64,000 bases of DNA from an uncultured Pseudomonadota bacterium (GCA_903921325.1 CAIXPL010000016.1:186001-250000); one strand, 5' to 3'; counted from the first letter of the stretch, positions 35,814 to 45,052 are shown. The notes: generated by a model not told the origin, from the sequence alone. Translations and numbers: made by a program.

Positions 35814-37415
35814 CTAATCAACCCGATCGCGGCTGACCGTCGCATTGGGTTCCTGATCGCTGCGCCGGCGCCGCGCCGCCTCTGCGGCGTTAACGGCCCA
35901 CTCGCCACGCGTCGCCCGCGCTGCCGCCTGATCCCAGTCTTCGGTCCACTCGCCCAGGGAATAACCGAACCAGGGCGTCTCGGGGCTGAGCGGCGGCAGG
36001 CCCAGGCGCTCCCAAAGGCCGCGGGCCTGCTCCATGTACTCGCGCTTGGGTAGCGCAAGCGGTGGCAAATCCTGTTTCATGGTGGCATCGACCAGCATGG
36101 CCGAATCCGATTCGCCACGCCGATCGCTGCGCGGTCCGTGCCCCCGTTCGCGCGGGCCGATGATGCGGATGTCCCGCTCCGGATTGGCACGGTAGGAGAG
36201 CGCCCAGAACAGGGCATCGGCGTTTTGTGGATCGATGTCCTCATCGACTGCGATCACATACTTGCCGCAGGAGGACTGCAGCGTGGTGGTGCCATACAGG
36301 GCGCGCCAGATTTCAGTCGTGGGGGTGCCGCGGCGCACCTGGATCACGATCACCCGGCGCAAGTTGGTCAGTGGCTCGTGCATTGATACCCGCACGACGC
36401 CTTTGATGCCCAGGCTGTCGCGCAGGAAGCGCAAAAATTGCGGCTCGTAGGCCACGCGCTTTATCACGCTCGATTCGCTTGGCGTCACCTGCGAAATGAT
36501 GGACAGGAAAATCGGTGCGCGGCGACGGGTGATCGCGCTCACCGTGAAAATCATGTTGTAGTCCTCGAGTGCCACATAGCCGTGTGATTCGCCAAACGGC
36601 CCTTCGGGTTCGAGAAAGGCGGTCTCCACCCAGCCTTCGATCACGATCTCGGCGTGTGCCGGTACGCGCAGATCGATGCTGCGACAGCGCACCACTTCGA
36701 CCGGTTCATTACCCAGGGCGCCGGCGACCGCGAGTTCATCAACCGACTCATCGAATTTCTGCGGTCCGCAATAGGCGATCGAAGGCGGACAGCCCACGAT
36801 GATGGCGCAGGGCATTTTCTCGCCGCGCGCGCGGTATTTTTTCCAATGCGTGTTGCCGCCGGACCGGGTTGAGGCAAGCATCATGATGCCCATGGTCTGC
36901 CGCGTCTTCAGGCAGCAGCGATACATGCCCATGTTCTGCACACCCGTGTCCGGATCGCGGGTGATCACATTGGCTGCGGTCAGATAGGGCGCGACGTCAA
37001 AACCCGGCGTGGAGATGGGAATAGGCAGGGCATCAAGGCCACCGCCATATTCGACAATCTCCTGGCAGGGCGCGTCGGTGATCTCGACCGGTGTGAGTGG
37101 ATGGGCAGTGGCGTGTGCCCAACTCGGGCCGATGTCCTCGACGCGAGACACGCCCATGCCGATGCGGTAGATCTCGGCGCTGGCGGCCAGTGCGCCGACT
37201 GCCACCGGGATGTCATAGCGGCGCCCGCCGCCATCGATGACATGACTGAAAAGAAAGGCCTTGCGTGCGTGCTCAGGGATGCCACCACGAAACTGCCAGC
37301 GAACCAGCGGATGCAATTCGGTGTCTTTGTTGATCGGTGCATCGATGCGGTGCAAAAGTCCTGCTCGATCGAGCGCCTCAAGGTGCGCGCGCAAATCGAC
37401 TCGCTTATTCGACAT
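35814..37415 (-). CDS. UbiD-family prenylated-FMN decarboxylase (1 of 2)
   Basis: The 533-residue protein shows UbiD-family landmarks: NMGMYRCCLKTRQTMGIMM, the EIVIEG segment with acidic residues, EPEGPFGESHGYVALED, and KYVIAVDEDIDPQNADALF. UbiD enzymes use prenylated FMN, made by a UbiX-type transferase not seen here, to decarboxylate aromatic or unsaturated acids. The ATG at 37415 overlaps the end of the preceding Bug gene by 11 bases, so the two are coupled. The length and the neighbouring molybdenum hydroxylase point to catabolism of an imported aromatic acid rather than ubiquinone synthesis. Confidence 0.88.
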   Translation of the reverse strand: MSNKRVDLRAHLEALDRAGLLHRIDAPINKDTELHPLVRWQFRGGIPEHARKAFLFSHVIDGGGRRYDIPVAVGALAASAEIYRIGMGVSRVEDIGPSWAHATAHPLTPVEITDAPCQEIVEYGGGLDALPIPISTPGFDVAPYLTAANVITRDPDTGVQNMGMYRCCLKTRQTMGIMMLASTRSGGNTHWKKYRARGEKMPCAIIVGCPPSIAYCGPQKFDESVDELAVAGALGNEPVEVVRCRSIDLRVPAHAEIVIEGWVETAFLEPEGPFGESHGYVALEDYNMIFTVSAITRRRAPIFLSIISQVTPSESSVIKRVAYEPQFLRFLRDSLGIKGVVRVSMHEPLTNLRRVIVIQVRRGTPTTEIWRALYGTTTLQSSCGKYVIAVDEDIDPQNADALFWALSYRANPERDIRIIGPRERGHGPRSDRRGESDSAMLVDATMKQDLPPLALPKREYMEQARGLWERLGLPPLSPETPWFGYSLGEWTEDWDQAAARATRGEWAVNAAEAARRRRSDQEPNATVSRDRVD

Positions 37416-38553
37416 GAATGTTTCCAGCTTCAATGGTGTGGCGATTACGCTCGATCTCTGCACGCAGAATCGTCGCGAATTGTGCGGCGGGGGCGCCGAC
37501 CACACGAAACCCTTTGACGCGATAGGCTTCGAGTACGTCACTCTGGCGCAACGCCCGGTTGATGGCATCCTGCAAGGTCACTTGAACGCTCGCAGGGATC
37601 CCATTGGCGGCAACGAAGCCTAGCCACACGTTGTAGCTCGCCTCAGCGAGGGCCGCAATGCCTGTCTCGCGATAGGTGGGCAGATCGGGCATCAGCGCCG
37701 CCCGCTCGGTGCCGCTGCTGGCCAGTGCAACCAACCGTCCGGCGTCAACGTAGGGTTTGACGATGCCGACAATTTGCACCATCACCTGGATCTGCCCGCT
37801 CAGCAAATCGGCAAACGCCGGTGGGTCGCCCTTGTAGGGCACATGGGTTGATTTGACCCCGAGCCTGGATAGCAGTTCGAAGGTCGACAGATGGGTGCTG
37901 GTGCCGGTGCCCCCGGTGCCATAGCTCACCGGCGTGGCGGTTGAATTGGCCCAGGTGACAAACTGCGCGAGCGTGCGCGCCGGTACCGAGGGGTGAACGG
38001 CGACCACAGCGGGGGTGTCCACGGCGTAGCTCAGCAGCGTGAAATCGCGCAACGGGTCCCATCCGGCGTTCGGGTCGATCAGCGGATTGATGGTCATGGC
38101 CGCAGGCGAGACCACCGCGATGGTGTGACCGTCGCGCGGTGCGCGCAGCAGCGCCTGAACTGCAATCTTGTTGGAGGCCCCCGGACGATTCTCAACCACA
38201 ACGGGCTGTCCGAGGCCACGCGAGAGCCCGGGTGCAATCAACCGCGCCGTAATATCGAGTGGTCCACCGGGGCCGCTCGGCACAATCAGCGTCATCGATC
38301 GATTCGGAAACCCGTCAGCCGATGGGCGCGGGGCGTCGTCTGCCTGCGCAGGCCTGATTGAAACGCTCAAGCCGAGCGTCAGCGCCACCGAGAGCAGAAC
38401 ACTGAGCAAAAAAGCCTGGCTCTGTGCTTGAGTCGGCACACCCAGCGGTCGTCCCTCAGCTTGAGCGCACATCCGCAGCGGCCATCGCGCGGCTGTCAGC
38501 GTGACCCGGTTGAGCGCGCGCCTGCCCGTTGCTCCTGAATTGAAAAGACTCAT
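37405..38553 (-). CDS. Bug/TctC-family periplasmic binding protein (5 of 7)
   Basis: The 382-residue protein has an unusually long N-terminus before its signal segment (FLLSVLLSVALTLGLSVSIRPAQA). An internal start near that segment is possible, but the ATG at 38553 has AGGAG nine bases upstream. Family motifs are VVENRPGASNKIAV, VKSTHVPYKGDPPAF and LPTYRETGIAAL. The ligand loop reads IVPSGPGGPLDITARL. It is first in an operon with the UbiD gene and divergent from a molybdenum-hydroxylase gene across 113 bases. Confidence 0.88.
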   Translation of the reverse strand: MSLFNSGATGRRALNRVTLTAARWPLRMCAQAEGRPLGVPTQAQSQAFLLSVLLSVALTLGLSVSIRPAQADDAPRPSADGFPNRSMTLIVPSGPGGPLDITARLIAPGLSRGLGQPVVVENRPGASNKIAVQALLRAPRDGHTIAVVSPAAMTINPLIDPNAGWDPLRDFTLLSYAVDTPAVVAVHPSVPARTLAQFVTWANSTATPVSYGTGGTGTSTHLSTFELLSRLGVKSTHVPYKGDPPAFADLLSGQIQVMVQIVGIVKPYVDAGRLVALASSGTERAALMPDLPTYRETGIAALAEASYNVWLGFVAANGIPASVQVTLQDAINRALRQSDVLEAYRVKGFRVVGAPAAQFATILRAEIERNRHTIEAGNIHVE

Positions 38554-38559
38554 CGCGTT

Positions 38560-38663
38560 GTCTCCTGCAGCCCTCGCGCATGCCTTGATGCTGGCCCCGT
38601 TAGAATACACGCCTGAGCATCGCGAGTAAGCTCGCCGATGCGTTCCCAGCTGCCGCAGGAGAC
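38560..38663. promoter_or_regulatory. Divergent promoter region bracketed by an inverted repeat
   Basis: GTCTCCTGC (38560-38568) and GCAGGAGAC (38655-38663) are perfect inverted copies that contain the two opposing ribosome sites of the Bug and hydroxylase genes. Between them, TAGAAT (38601-38606) could be a -10 element for the hydroxylase; a well-spaced -35 is not clear. Confidence 0.35.
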
Positions 38664-38666
38664 ATC

Positions 38667-41129
38667 ATGAGTGCAGGACTGCCTTTCATCGGCACGCGCA
38701 TGCGTCGCACCGAAGACCCGGCCTTGCTGCGCGGCGAAGGGTGCTATGTCGATGACATTCACCTGGAGGGGATGTTGCATGCCTCCTTCGTGCGCAGCCC
38801 GCATGCACATGCCCGCATCGTATCGATTGACACCGCGGCGGCGCGCACGATGCCAGGGGTGCACGCGATTCTTACCTGCGCCGATCTGCCCGATGCCTTG
38901 CGCGCGCCCATTCCGCTTCTGGTGCCCAACCCTGCGCTGCGTGATGCGCGTACAGCACAGTCACTTGCCAGTGACGAGGTCTGCTATGTCGGTGAAGCGG
39001 TAGCGGTCGTGATTGCCACCAGTCGTGCCGCGGCAGAAGATGCGGCCGATCGTGTCGAGGTGAGCTGGGAGGTCCTTGCACCGGTGGCCGATTGCCGTGC
39101 CGCGCTTGCCGCTTCCAGTGCCCTTGTCCACAGCGATGGCAAAGACAACCTGGCTGCTGTAGTCACCATGGCCTATGGCGAAACCGAGCGCGCGTTTGCC
39201 CGCGCCGCACACGTCGTGCGCGCGCAATTCTTTCAGCATCGCGGGGCCGGTCACCCGATCGAGGGGCGCGCGGTGGTTGCGCACTATGACGCGATCGGCG
39301 GACGCCTCACCACCTGGTGCGCCGGGCAGTCGCCGTTTCTGGAAAAAAAGACCCTGGTCGATCTGCTTGAGTGGGATCCCGAACGCTTGCGCGTGGTCAA
39401 TCCGGACGTGGGTGGCGGTTTTGGCCCCAAGACCATGGTCTATGGCGAGCAGGCGATTGTCTGCCACGCCGCGGTGCGACTGCGCCGTCCGGTGAAATGG
39501 ATTGAAGACCGGCGCGAACATTTCCTCACCGCTACCCAGGAGCGCGACCAGTACTGGGATATGGCACTCGCACTGGACGCCGCCGGACGCATCCTCGGCC
39601 TGCGCTTCGAGATGATTCACGACACGGGCGCGTTTGTACCCTGGGGCATCATCATGCCCTACATCGCGGTCACCACGACGCCAGGCCCTTATGTCGTTCC
39701 GAACATCGAGCTCACACTGAAAGTGGTCTACACCAACAAGGTGCCGACCACGCCCATGCGTGGTGCCGGACGCCCGCAGGGAGTGTTTGCCATGGAACGC
39801 ATGATGGACAAGGCCGCGGCGCTGCTCGGACTGGGTCGTGACGAGATCAGACGACGCAATCTGGTGCAGCCGCATCAGATGCCCTACGCGGTCGGTTTCA
39901 TCTACCGGGATGGCAAACCGGTTATCTATGACTCGGGTGACTATCCGGTGTGTCAGGCCAATGCGCTTGAGTTGGCCGACTGGAGCGGTTTTGCCGCGCG
40001 TCAGGTGGCTGCGCGCGCCGAAGGGCGCTATCTGGGCATCGGTATCGGCAACTATGTTGAAGGAACCGGGCTGGGGCCGTTTGAAGGAGCCACGGTGCGG
40101 GTGCAGCAGAACGGCCGGGTCACGGTGATCTGCGGTGCGGGCGCACAAGGCCAGGGGCACCGCACCATCTGGGCACAGATCTGTGCCGATCACCTGGGTG
40201 TGGCACCCGACCAGATCGATGTAGTGATTGCTGACACCGATACGATCTCGATGGGGGTGGGCACTTTTGCCAGCCGCGTCACCGTAAATGCCGGCAACTC
40301 GGTCAACACGGCGGCGGCGGTGGTGCGCGGCAAGCTGGTGAAGCTGGCGGCCCATTTGCTTGAGGCGGCTGAGGAAGACCTGGATCTGGTCGACGGGCGG
40401 GTCCAGGTGAAAGGCGTTCCCGGTCGGCACAAGACGTTTGCGCAATTGGCACGGCTGTCCCAGGGCATGCCCGGCTTTTCGTTTCCCGCCGGGGTCACCT
40501 GCGGGATGGAGGAGACGGTGTACTTTTCTCCCGAACGCTCGACCTACTGCAACGGCACGCATGTGGTCGAAGTGGAAGTCGACATTCACACCGGGCGGGT
40601 AAGGATTTTGAACTACGCGGTGGCGCATGACTCCGGTCGCCTGATCAATCCAATGCTGGTCGATGGCCAGATCCAGGGCGGGGTGGCCCATGGCATTGGC
40701 AATGCCTTGTTTGAGGTGATGGGCTACGACAGTCAGGCGCAACCCACGACCACCACATTTGCCGACTATACGATGCCAACGGCCCCGGATATTCCGCAGG
40801 TGAAGATGACCCATATCGAGACGCCCTCGCCACTCAATCCCCTGGGTGTGAAAGGCGCCGGTGAGGGGGGAACCATTCCGGCCGCAGCGGCCATCGTGAG
40901 CGCGATCGAGGATGCGCTGTCACCGTTTGGTGTCGTACTCGACGAAACCCCGCTGCTGCCGCAGCGGCTATTACAAAAGCTCCATGAGGCAATGGGGCAC
41001 AAGGCAATGGGGCACAACATTGACGAGCATCCGATCGCCGGTCAGCAGGATGCTGGCCACCGGACCGGCCATCAGGTGGCTGGACATCAGGGTGGTGGGG
41101 ATGCTGGCAACGGACCGCGGGCGTCCTGA
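38667..41129 (+). CDS. Xanthine dehydrogenase-family molybdopterin-binding large subunit (2 of 3)
   Basis: The 820-residue protein starts RMRRTEDPALLRGEGCYVDDI and has GGGFGPKTMVYGEQAIV, PMRGAGRPQGVFAMERMMD, GAGAQGQGHRTIWAQI and the C-terminal [20 protein letters not shown] with the catalytic Glu. It should hydroxylate an aromatic or heteroaromatic ring or aldehyde using water at a molybdenum centre. No FAD or iron-sulfur subunit is adjacent. After the conserved end, about 45 extra residues are rich in His, Gly and Gln. The gene is divergent from the Bug-UbiD operon and just two bases upstream of a ydcF-like gene. Confidence 0.9.
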   Translation: MSAGLPFIGTRMRRTEDPALLRGEGCYVDDIHLEGMLHASFVRSPHAHARIVSIDTAAARTMPGVHAILTCADLPDALRAPIPLLVPNPALRDARTAQSLASDEVCYVGEAVAVVIATSRAAAEDAADRVEVSWEVLAPVADCRAALAASSALVHSDGKDNLAAVVTMAYGETERAFARAAHVVRAQFFQHRGAGHPIEGRAVVAHYDAIGGRLTTWCAGQSPFLEKKTLVDLLEWDPERLRVVNPDVGGGFGPKTMVYGEQAIVCHAAVRLRRPVKWIEDRREHFLTATQERDQYWDMALALDAAGRILGLRFEMIHDTGAFVPWGIIMPYIAVTTTPGPYVVPNIELTLKVVYTNKVPTTPMRGAGRPQGVFAMERMMDKAAALLGLGRDEIRRRNLVQPHQMPYAVGFIYRDGKPVIYDSGDYPVCQANALELADWSGFAARQVAARAEGRYLGIGIGNYVEGTGLGPFEGATVRVQQNGRVTVICGAGAQGQGHRTIWAQICADHLGVAPDQIDVVIADTDTISMGVGTFASRVTVNAGNSVNTAAAVVRGKLVKLAAHLLEAAEEDLDLVDGRVQVKGVPGRHKTFAQLARLSQGMPGFSFPAGVTCGMEETVYFSPERSTYCNGTHVVEVEVDIHTGRVRILNYAVAHDSGRLINPMLVDGQIQGGVAHGIGNALFEVMGYDSQAQPTTTTFADYTMPTAPDIPQVKMTHIETPSPLNPLGVKGAGEGGTIPAAAAIVSAIEDALSPFGVVLDETPLLPQRLLQKLHEAMGHKAMGHNIDEHPIAGQQDAGHRTGHQVAGHQGGGDAGNGPRAS

Positions 41130-41131
41130 CC

Positions 41132-41884
41132 GTGTTTCTGCTGTTCAAGGTGTGCATTGTCCTGATCACACCACTGGGGAGTGCACTGCTGCTCGGACTC
41201 ATTGCACTGGTGCTGGGTGCGCTGCGGCGGCACCGCAGCGCCTGGATGCTGGGTGCTGCGGCATTCTTATGGCTCACCGTCTGGTCGGTGCCGGTCGCGA
41301 GCGATGGGCTGCGTGGCATGCTGGAAGGCGAATACCCGCCTCAATCCATTGCCGCGGTGCCGACCGCAGCTGCGATCGTGGTGCTCGGCGGCGGCATCGA
41401 GCCTGAGGAGACTGTCCATCCGGACCCCGATCTTGATCTGGCAGCCGACCGGATCTGGTACGCCGCGCGCCTCTACCATGCCGGCAAGGCACCGCTGATG
41501 GTGCTGACCGGCGGGGGCGAAGGGCAGCGCTCCGGCGGCTCAGAAGCGGCGGCGATGGCGCGTGTGCTGGCCGATTTCGGTGTGCCGCGCGAGGCGATGC
41601 TGCTCGAAGAACACAGTCACACCACCGGAGAGAACGCGCAAAACACAGCCGCGCTATTGCGTGAAAGAGGCATCGGTCAGGTGCTGCTGGTGACCTCGGC
41701 CTTGCACATGCACCGGGCACTGGGCTTGTTCGAGCGTGCCGGACTGCGCGCCTATCCGGCAGCGACCGACTATGAAGTACGCGAGCGTCTGCCGGTTGTC
41801 CGCTGGCTGCCCAGCGCCAGTGCACTGTGGGGAAGCGGCCGCGCGATCAAGGAGTGGTTTGGTCGGTTCGATCCACGCGCCTGA
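41132..41884 (+). CDS. YdcF/SanA/ElyC-like (DUF218) membrane protein
   Basis: The 250-residue protein has two N-terminal membrane segments (VCIVLITPLGSALLLGLIAL and AWMLGAAAFLWLTVWSVPV). A DUF218 domain follows: AAIVVLGGGIEPEE, LYHAGKAPLMVLTGGGEG, LEEHSHTTGENAQNTAALL and VTSALHMHRALGLFERAG. DUF218 proteins such as ElyC and SanA affect envelope and peptidoglycan integrity, with unclear chemistry. The start is GTG, two bases after the hydroxylase stop, with no ribosome site of its own, so translation probably depends on read-through from upstream. The functional link to the upstream gene is not evident. Confidence 0.85.
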   Translation: MFLLFKVCIVLITPLGSALLLGLIALVLGALRRHRSAWMLGAAAFLWLTVWSVPVASDGLRGMLEGEYPPQSIAAVPTAAAIVVLGGGIEPEETVHPDPDLDLAADRIWYAARLYHAGKAPLMVLTGGGEGQRSGGSEAAAMARVLADFGVPREAMLLEEHSHTTGENAQNTAALLRERGIGQVLLVTSALHMHRALGLFERAGLRAYPAATDYEVRERLPVVRWLPSASALWGSGRAIKEWFGRFDPRA

Positions 41885-42044
41885 TGCGGGTATCGGTCAA
41901 TGAGCCCTCCGCCGGATCGAGGCATGCACTGCCGCACGAATCAAAGTACAGGCCGCCACGGGTAACCGCAATGGCACAATAGCGCACGCGGCACGTGCGG
42001 TGAGGCGGACCTAGACCACAACAAGAAACAGGATCGGAGACATC

Positions 42045-43085
42045 ATGCAAGACAACAGGCGTCGACTATTGGGTGCTGGAATGACCGGCATGGTGGGTAG
42101 CCTCACCGGATTGCTGGCCGATTCTCGTTGGGCGCGTGCCGCTGACGAAGGCCCCGGGGTGATGAAACTGTCTACCGCGACCATCAACGATGTTCAGCAC
42201 GAATGGTTGCGCTGGTTTGCCGCTGAAGTGGCCCGCTCCTCCGGCGGCAAGCTGCGCGGCGAGGTCTTCCCGGCGAGCCAGCTGGGGTCGATTCCGCGGC
42301 AGATCGAAGGCACCCAGTTTGGTTCGATTCAGGCTTGGGCCGGCCCGCCGCAGTTTCTGGCTGGCATCGATTCACGCTATGAGTTGCCATCGGCGCCGGG
42401 TGTGTTCAAGGATGCGGCCCACGCCCATCGCGCCCTGCAGGACCCGGAGTTCAACGCGAGCCTGCTCGCCTTGGGATCAAACCGCGGACTCAAAGGGATC
42501 GGTGCCTACGTGCTCGGTTCGGCGGGTTTTGTGACCCGCACTCGCGCGACGAAATTGAGTGATCTCGAAGGCAAGAAAATTCGCGTGCTGGCTGCCGACA
42601 TGGACCGCGAGGAGATGCGACGTCTGAAGGTCAATGGCATACCGATGGCACTTGGTGAGGTGCTGCCGGCACTGCAGCAAGGCACGATCGACGGCATGAT
42701 GAGCAGCCTGCCGGTGGTGACACCCATGCGCTATTACGATTCGGCAAAGTTTTATCTGGAAACTGGCCACGCCATGGTGGTGAGCATGACCGTGGTGTCC
42801 CGTCTGTGGTTCGATAAGCTCAGCCCCGACTTGCAGGCCATGGTGGTTGATTCGGGCCGCCGCATCAGCCAGGACATCGGCGCCTGGTCGGTTGAGGACT
42901 ACGGGCATGCCAAGGAGGCATGGATCAAGAATGGCGGCGAAGTGAACACCCTGAGTGAGGCCGACGCCACTCAGATGACCCGGATGATGGCCTCCATTGG
43001 CAGCGAAGTCAGCGCGCGCAAGCCCGAAGAGAAAAGTCTCTATGAGCAGATGGTTCGCGCCGCCGAGCGGACCGCCAAGGGCTGA
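42045..43085 (+). CDS. TRAP transporter substrate-binding protein, DctP type (orphan)
   Basis: The 346-residue periplasmic protein starts with a twin-arginine-like leader (DNRRRLLGAGMTGMVGSL). DctP-family features follow: LRGEVFPASQLGSIPRQIEG, GFVTRTRATKLSDLEGKKIRVL, and VLPALQQGTIDGMMSSLPVV. It should deliver an organic acid to a DctQM membrane complex, but no dctQ or dctM gene lies within the window. CGGAGA six or seven bases before the ATG is the ribosome site. The 160-base upstream gap has no recognisable promoter. Its stop is three bases from the convergent VOC gene. Confidence 0.9.
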   Translation: MQDNRRRLLGAGMTGMVGSLTGLLADSRWARAADEGPGVMKLSTATINDVQHEWLRWFAAEVARSSGGKLRGEVFPASQLGSIPRQIEGTQFGSIQAWAGPPQFLAGIDSRYELPSAPGVFKDAAHAHRALQDPEFNASLLALGSNRGLKGIGAYVLGSAGFVTRTRATKLSDLEGKKIRVLAADMDREEMRRLKVNGIPMALGEVLPALQQGTIDGMMSSLPVVTPMRYYDSAKFYLETGHAMVVSMTVVSRLWFDKLSPDLQAMVVDSGRRISQDIGAWSVEDYGHAKEAWIKNGGEVNTLSEADATQMTRMMASIGSEVSARKPEEKSLYEQMVRAAERTAKG

Positions 43086-43088
43086 ATC

Positions 43089-44051
43089 TCAGGTGCGCCG
43101 CTCGGTGCCGAATCGACCCTGAGGCGGTGCATTGACATCGCGTTGCCGGCGCGTGTTGCCATCGATGCCGCCTTCGATTGCCCATTCGGCGAACGCTTCG
43201 TTCGATGGCGTGAAGTCACGCGACTGCCAGTGCTCGTCGAGTTGATCCTCATCGGCGTTGTATTCCGCGAGGCCCCCGCAGGGATTTTTCACATACCAAA
43301 AATACGCCGATGAAATGGGATGGCGACCCGGTCCGAGCTGGGTTTCCCAGCCGCAGCGGCTGATATGCAGGCCACCGCCGAACACCTCATGAATATCACG
43401 CACGGCAAAGGCCAGATGATTCAGACCGGGCTTGCCACCCGGTACTTGCAACAAAAACAAATCATGATGCCCACCGTCTGCCGAGCAGCGCAGAAACACC
43501 GCACGGCCCGGGTAGCGGTCAGACACGATGAAGCCAAGAGATACATAGAAATCTTCGCAGGCTTGCAACTTGTCAGTGAAGAACACCACATGGCCCAATT
43601 CAATAGGATCGGCGCGATCGTAGACCGGTGTCGGCGTGTTGATGCGGTTCGGTGCACCCCAGTTGTTGGTGAGTGCGCCGCGCACCCGGACTGGCCGCTT
43701 GCGCGAGAGCCGAAATCGGATTGCCAGGCCATTGGGGTCGGTGGCAACGCATTCGCGCCCGTGTGCACCGGCAATGACGCTGACACCGGGGCAGCGCGCG
43801 AGGGCCTCCAGATCGCTCGCCTGGTCAACACCCCAGACCACTTCGCGCATGGTCGAGCCTGGTTCGATGGGCGCCGGCAAGCCAGGGGCATCGAGCGGGC
43901 GCACGCGGACCGTGCTGCCGTTGAGCGTTTCATAGTCGAGCCGATCGGCTTGATCGATGAGCTGGTGCAACCCCCAGTCATCCCAGAAGTTGCGTGCCGC
44001 AGCCATGTCTTCAACGCCATAGGTGACTTCGTCAATGCCTTCGATGCTCAT
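43089..44051 (-). CDS. VOC-family protein resembling extradiol ring-cleavage dioxygenase
   Basis: The 320-residue protein has two vicinal-oxygen-chelate modules. The C-terminal module keeps the iron triad expected of extradiol dioxygenases: His in LGHVVFF, His in GLNHLAFAVRD and Glu in GGLAEYNADEDQ. The N-terminal module (IDEVTYGVEDMAAARNF) lacks these residues, as in 2,3-dihydroxybiphenyl dioxygenase. A catechol-type substrate is plausible but not proven. GGAG seven bases upstream supports the ATG. It lies downstream of the aspartate-dehydrogenase-like gene on the same strand with an 84-base gap. Confidence 0.82.
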   Translation of the reverse strand: MSIEGIDEVTYGVEDMAAARNFWDDWGLHQLIDQADRLDYETLNGSTVRVRPLDAPGLPAPIEPGSTMREVVWGVDQASDLEALARCPGVSVIAGAHGRECVATDPNGLAIRFRLSRKRPVRVRGALTNNWGAPNRINTPTPVYDRADPIELGHVVFFTDKLQACEDFYVSLGFIVSDRYPGRAVFLRCSADGGHHDLFLLQVPGGKPGLNHLAFAVRDIHEVFGGGLHISRCGWETQLGPGRHPISSAYFWYVKNPCGGLAEYNADEDQLDEHWQSRDFTPSNEAFAEWAIEGGIDGNTRRQRDVNAPPQGRFGTERRT

Positions 44052-44135
44052 GGGCGATCTCCGTATACAGTCAATTCATTGGGGGATGGAGGTTCACAAC
44101 CACCTGAAAATGCGCGTGCATTGGTGGGGTCAGGT

Positions 44136-44954
44136 TCAGATGACGACGCTCGCCACGCGCTGCCGCAGTGCGCGCACCGCGCTGTAGGCCGCCAGTGCCG
44201 AGGTTTTGGGATTGTCCGCGAGCGCGCGGCCGGCGATCGTGATCTCGAGTTCACCGAAGGCGCCCGTGGCGCGCACATGATGGATGTTCTTGGAAACGCC
44301 AGGGTCGGCGATCAGCGTGGCACGCGTGCGCTCCAGGCCAACACCGGCCAGCGATACGGTGGCCGCGACGTTGGCGTTCTTGGGGTAGAGGCGGGCCGCT
44401 TCTCCGGCCGATCCTTCAAAGATCACCGTCGCCTCGGTGATCGTATTCAGATCACACACGGACTCGGCCGGCGTGCCCAGCCAACCGATTGGAGGTTTGC
44501 GTCCGGTATAGACAACAGAATCGAGCCCGCCGATACGCGCCGATGCGATCGCATCGATACCGGCAATGGCACCCGAGATCAGAAACAACTGTGCACCACC
44601 AGCGCTGGCGGCCGCTTCCAGCTCTTGCGCAAGGCCTGGTTCGGCAAGTGAACCGACCGATACCAGCGACACATCGATCCCCCGGCGCAGCAATTCAGGC
44701 ACGGTGGATTTGACGGCCGGATGACCGGCGCACTCGATCACATGATCGGGGCGGTCGGCATCGCGCAACTCGTCCAGTGAGCCGATGAGTTGGATTGCCG
44801 CGGGCAGTCGAGCACGCAGAGCCGCATGCGTGACCGGCAGATCGAGGACGTGGGTTACGCGCAACGCGGCATCATGCTCGATGTGCTTGAGAATTTCGCG
44901 GCCAATGGCACCGCCACCTATCATCAAAATGTTCATCGGTTTGGGAGTGCTCAT
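44136..44954 (-). CDS. nadX: Aspartate dehydrogenase-like NAD(P)-dependent enzyme
   Basis: The 272-residue protein begins with a Rossmann loop (MNILMIGGGAIGREIL). It carries the DUF108/NadX pattern: VIECAGHPAVKSTVPELL, VSVGSLAE, LISGAIAGIDAI, AARLYPKNANVAATVSLAG, and a tail with ADNPKTSALAAYSAVRAL. NadX oxidises L-aspartate to iminosuccinate for NAD synthesis. In catabolic settings such enzymes may instead reduce imines or handle other amino acids. Here it follows a ThDP enzyme and an IclR regulator and precedes a ring-cleavage-like gene, so a catabolic role is possible. No nadA or nadC gene is nearby. Confidence 0.82.
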   Translation of the reverse strand: MSTPKPMNILMIGGGAIGREILKHIEHDAALRVTHVLDLPVTHAALRARLPAAIQLIGSLDELRDADRPDHVIECAGHPAVKSTVPELLRRGIDVSLVSVGSLAEPGLAQELEAAASAGGAQLFLISGAIAGIDAIASARIGGLDSVVYTGRKPPIGWLGTPAESVCDLNTITEATVIFEGSAGEAARLYPKNANVAATVSLAGVGLERTRATLIADPGVSKNIHHVRATGAFGELEITIAGRALADNPKTSALAAYSAVRALRQRVASVVI

Positions 44955-45052
44955 GGTGTCGTATAGCGCCAGGGTTTCGGAATAAATGCGGTCGCTTCGT
45001 AATAGTCAGCAATTTCAGAAGATCGGTCAGTCACCTGGATTTTAGAGCGTGC

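Noticed and set aside
38961-40814. 617-codon open frame on the minus strand across the second molybdenum hydroxylase
   Set aside because: It mirrors a strongly conserved plus-strand gene; its translation is His/Arg/Gly-rich without any family motif, typical of an antisense frame in high-GC DNA.
43320-44651. 443-codon plus-strand open frame across the VOC and aspartate-dehydrogenase-like genes
   Set aside because: It spans two conserved minus-strand genes and the gap between them, and has no motif of its own.
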